Source: an uncultured bacterium
Lineage (GTDB): Bacteria > Bacillota > Clostridia > Oscillospirales > Oscillospiraceae
Direction: 5' to 3'
DNA length: 8,892 nucleotides
Assembly: GCA_905215665.1 (NCBI GenBank)
Contig: CAJMQR010000043.1
Location: forward strand, 1 to 8,892
Positions 6,974 through 8,892 of the stretch are shown piece by piece. The first letter of the stretch is position 1, and every line of letters starts with the position of its first letter. A model generated the notes under the pieces. That model worked only from the letters and a program-made list of their open reading frames with translations, searched no databases and was not told the origin of the DNA. The position numbers and the translations under genes are program-made.

Positions 6974-7002
6974 TACACAATTGTTACAATTTATGATATA
7001 AT
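6974..7002 (+). promoter_or_regulatory. Extended -10 promoter of the lipoprotein/response-regulator unit
   Basis: A consensus TATAAT (6997-7002) is preceded by TG one base upstream (6994-6995), an extended -10. The best -35 with a 17-base spacer is TACACA (6974-6979), a 4/6 match to TTGACA. The predicted start near 7009 gives a leader of about 25 nt. The weak -35 with a strong -10, plus a dyad in the spacer, hints at regulation. Confidence 0.7.
6979..6991. repeat. Perfect 13-bp dyad in the promoter spacer, possible operator
   Basis: AATTGT (6979-6984) and ACAATT (6986-6991) are exact reverse complements around one T. The dyad fills most of the space between the -35 and -10 hexamers, where a bound dimeric protein would block or reshape RNA polymerase binding. 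A short AT-rich palindrome can arise by chance, and I cannot assign it to a known repressor family. Confidence 0.45.
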
Positions 7003-7018
7003 AGTTCAATCGAATGCG

Positions 7019-7028
7019 AAAGGAGGTG
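7019..7028 (+). promoter_or_regulatory. Near-perfect ribosome binding site for the lipoprotein gene
   Basis: AAAGGAGGTG matches the anti-Shine-Dalgarno almost completely, with 7 nt between GGAGG and the GTG at 7034. It sets the GTG start and predicts strong translation. Confidence 0.85.
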
Positions 7029-7033
7029 CAGCC

Positions 7034-8362
7034 GTGAAACGTACTGTCAAATGTATCTGCCTGCTGGTTGGCATCTGCCTGTTGAGCGGCTGCTTCCTGG
7101 AGCCTGCCGAGGGACTGTATGCCGTTCCGAAGCAGTCTGAGGATTTTTACAACCTGCAAAGCGCCATCGACGCGGCCATGCCGGCGGGCGCGACGTACAG
7201 CCCGCCGACGGCCGGAGAGAACCAGCAGGCGGTGCAGCTTGCCGATCTGGACGGCGACGGCGAGGACGAGGCGATCGTCTATCTGAAAACCCCTGCGGAT
7301 ATGCCGCTGGCCGTGTATGTCTTTGACAAGAAGGACGACAGCTTTTCTCTGGTGTCAAAAATGGAAGGCTCCGGCAGCGCCTTTGACCATGTGCTTTATG
7401 TGCAGTTTGACGACAGACCCGGCTATGAAATCGTGCTGGGCCGGCAGATCAGCGGGCAGGTAATGCAGCTTCTGAATGTCTACGCCATGCGCAACGGTTC
7501 CCTCACGGAGCTGATGAGCGCAAATTACAGTGAATTTATCACCACGGATCTGAGCGGAAGCGGCAGGCAGGATATTTTCGTTATCCGCAGTGACGGTGAC
7601 ATGCAGAAGGAGATTATTGAGCTCTATTCCTGGGAGGATGGCCAGCTCTTTAAGGAGCGGGAGGTTTCATCCGCTGCCAATGTCACCACCGTGAAGCGAA
7701 TCATCACGGGAAACGTCTTCGAGGGTGTGCCGGCTGTTTTCGTTTCCAGCGAGTATGGGGAAGACAACCTCATTACGGATATTTACGGTTACCGTGACGG
7801 CGTCTTTGAAAATCTGACGAAGAGCGAAATCACAAATACCAGCGTGCAGAGACTGCGGAATTATAACGTTTACAGCTGCGACATCGACGGCGACGGACTG
7901 ATCGAGCTGCCCCGGCTGATCGGCCTGAGATCGCTCCCGGAGGATGAAAACTCCAAGGATCAATCGCTGATCGAGTGGTATAATCTGCGCAGGGACGGAC
8001 AGGAGGAAACGAAGCTTCTGACCTATCACAACTATTCCGCCGGCTGGTATCTGGAGATCCCGTCCTCATGGAGAGAGTATCTGATTGTCACAAGAAAACC
8101 TGTGCTGGGCGGCGGTACGGGCTACTGTTTCCTGCAGATCACGGGCGACAGTGTGGCGGAGCTTTTTTCCGTCACCGCGCTGAACGGAGAGGATGCCGCT
8201 ACCACCATGCGCGAGGGCAACTGGCTGACGCTGACGCAGAAAGGCGACGTGATCTATGCCTGTCAGATCGGCAAGGCCGGCCTGTCCCGGGAGCTGAGCG
8301 CCGACTCGATTCGTGAAATGTTCCATTTCATTCATGTGGACTGGAAAACCGGAGAAACCTGA
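7034..8362 (+). CDS. Predicted surface lipoprotein with FG-GAP/VCBS-like calcium-loop repeats
   Basis: Function unknown. The 442-residue protein starts at GTG 7034 after a near-perfect ribosome binding site. Its N-terminus is a lipoprotein signal: basic MKRTVK, a hydrophobic stretch (7-17) and lipobox LSGC with the lipidated Cys20, so the mature protein should be anchored on the outer face of the membrane. The rest is hydrophilic with no other membrane segment. Three Asp/Gly loops recur roughly every 105 residues: DLDGDGEDE (71-79), DLSGSGRQD (172-180) and DIDGDGLIE (283-291). The first and third fit the DxDGDGxxE calcium loop of FG-GAP/VCBS/dockerin-type repeats; the second has lost two Asp. 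This resembles a beta-propeller-like extracellular binding protein. It is followed 24 nt later by a response regulator gene, so it may be an accessory sensor or a target of that system (inference). Extra cysteines occur at 282, 365 and 410. Confidence 0.85.
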   Translation: MKRTVKCICLLVGICLLSGCFLEPAEGLYAVPKQSEDFYNLQSAIDAAMPAGATYSPPTAGENQQAVQLADLDGDGEDEAIVYLKTPADMPLAVYVFDKKDDSFSLVSKMEGSGSAFDHVLYVQFDDRPGYEIVLGRQISGQVMQLLNVYAMRNGSLTELMSANYSEFITTDLSGSGRQDIFVIRSDGDMQKEIIELYSWEDGQLFKEREVSSAANVTTVKRIITGNVFEGVPAVFVSSEYGEDNLITDIYGYRDGVFENLTKSEITNTSVQRLRNYNVYSCDIDGDGLIELPRLIGLRSLPEDENSKDQSLIEWYNLRRDGQEETKLLTYHNYSAGWYLEIPSSWREYLIVTRKPVLGGGTGYCFLQITGDSVAELFSVTALNGEDAATTMREGNWLTLTQKGDVIYACQIGKAGLSRELSADSIREMFHFIHVDWKTGET

Positions 8363-8386
8363 CGAGAACGTACAAAGGAGCAGAGT

Positions 8387-8892
8387 ATGAAAAAGGTTCT
8401 GATATTGGAGGATGAAGTCAGTATCCGCAGCTTTGTTGTCATTAACCTGAAGCGCGCCGGCTATGAGCCGATTGAGGCCGGAACCGGCAAGGAAGCCCTG
8501 GAGCGCCTGAAGGAGAACCCGGATACAGGGGTTGCGATTCTGGATATCATGCTCCCGGATATCGACGGCTTTGAGGTCTGCCGCAATATCCGCGCGACGA
8601 ACAAGACCATCGGCATCATCATGCTGACGGCCAGAACGCAGGAGATGGACAAGGTGACCGGCCTGATGACCGGCGCCGACGACTATGTGACCAAGCCCTT
8701 CTCTCCGGCGGAGCTGACCGCGCGCATCGACGCGCTCTACCGCCGCATCGGTGGTTCTGCGGAAAACAATCCAGAGATTATCGTCCACGAGCCGTTTACC
8801 CTGAACATCCGCAACCGCACGCTGGAAAAGGACGGCCGCCGCATCAAGCTCACGCAGGTGGAGTATGCCATCATCCAGCTCTTCATGCAGAA
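8387..8892 (+). CDS. OmpR/PhoB-family response regulator, cut by the window's right edge
   Basis: Cytoplasmic two-component transcription factor; 168 codons are visible and the gene runs off the window. Receiver domain (1-120): acidic E8-D9, phospho-acceptor Asp53 in ILDIMLPDIDGFEV, switch Thr81 in MLTAR, and Lys103 in TKPF are all present. After a linker (about 121-136) comes the start of an OmpR-type winged helix, FTLNIRNRTLEKDGR, with the typical LTQVEY at 155-160. ATG 8387 follows AAAGGAG (8374-8380) by 6 nt. It lies 24 nt after the lipoprotein stop with no terminator or promoter visible, so the two are probably one operon. A histidine kinase gene would be expected just downstream, but is not in view. 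The specific regulon cannot be told from sequence. Confidence 0.95.
   Translation, partial: MKKVLILEDEVSIRSFVVINLKRAGYEPIEAGTGKEALERLKENPDTGVAILDIMLPDIDGFEVCRNIRATNKTIGIIMLTARTQEMDKVTGLMTGADDYVTKPFSPAELTARIDALYRRIGGSAENNPEIIVHEPFTLNIRNRTLEKDGRRIKLTQVEYAIIQLFMQ

Noticed and set aside
1..8892. CRISPR array, insertion sequence, tRNA/rRNA or riboswitch
   Set aside because: I saw no regularly spaced repeats, transposase-like protein, terminal inverted repeats, tRNA-like folds or long structured leaders; leaders before the genes are about 25-60 nt.

Overview
The window looks like chromosomal DNA of a moderately GC-rich low-GC-lineage Gram-positive (Firmicutes/Bacillota), most likely a Clostridia member related to Oscillospiraceae. 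This rests on HPr kinase/phosphorylase (HprK), the sporulation-type regulator WhiA, a four-cysteine L28, strong AGGAGG-type ribosome binding sites and sigma-A type promoters. The taxon is an inference from gene content, not a search result.

Layout. Bases 1-163 hold no gene: a long perfect hairpin at the left edge, then the leftward terminator of rpmB. rpmB (ribosomal protein L28) lies on the minus strand at 164-352, with a TTG start. It is divergent from hprK across a compact AT-rich region carrying back-to-back promoters. hprK (569-1519) is followed by a clear rho-independent terminator and so appears to be its own transcription unit. A new promoter then serves a tight plus-strand group: murB (cell-wall precursor reductase), whiA (DNA-binding regulator, 24 nt later) and dnaE (DNA polymerase III alpha, 3 nt later). 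I see no terminator after dnaE. An extended -10 promoter containing a perfect 13-bp dyad precedes a lipoprotein gene with calcium-loop (FG-GAP/VCBS-like) repeats (7034-8362). That gene is followed 24 nt later by an OmpR/PhoB-type response regulator cut by the right edge.

How the genes relate. The left part is core housekeeping: translation (L28), carbon catabolite control (HprK), peptidoglycan synthesis (MurB), division/sporulation-linked regulation (WhiA) and replication (DnaE). hprK, murB and whiA are neighbours in many Firmicutes, but rapZ and yvcK, which commonly sit between murB and whiA, are absent here. The right end begins what looks like a surface-sensing operon: an exported lipoprotein plus a two-component regulator, with the partner histidine kinase presumably beyond the window.

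I found no clear new system. The lipoprotein/response-regulator unit and its dyad-containing promoter are the least explained parts. The two long minus-strand reading frames opposite hprK-murB-whiA and dnaE are composition shadows.
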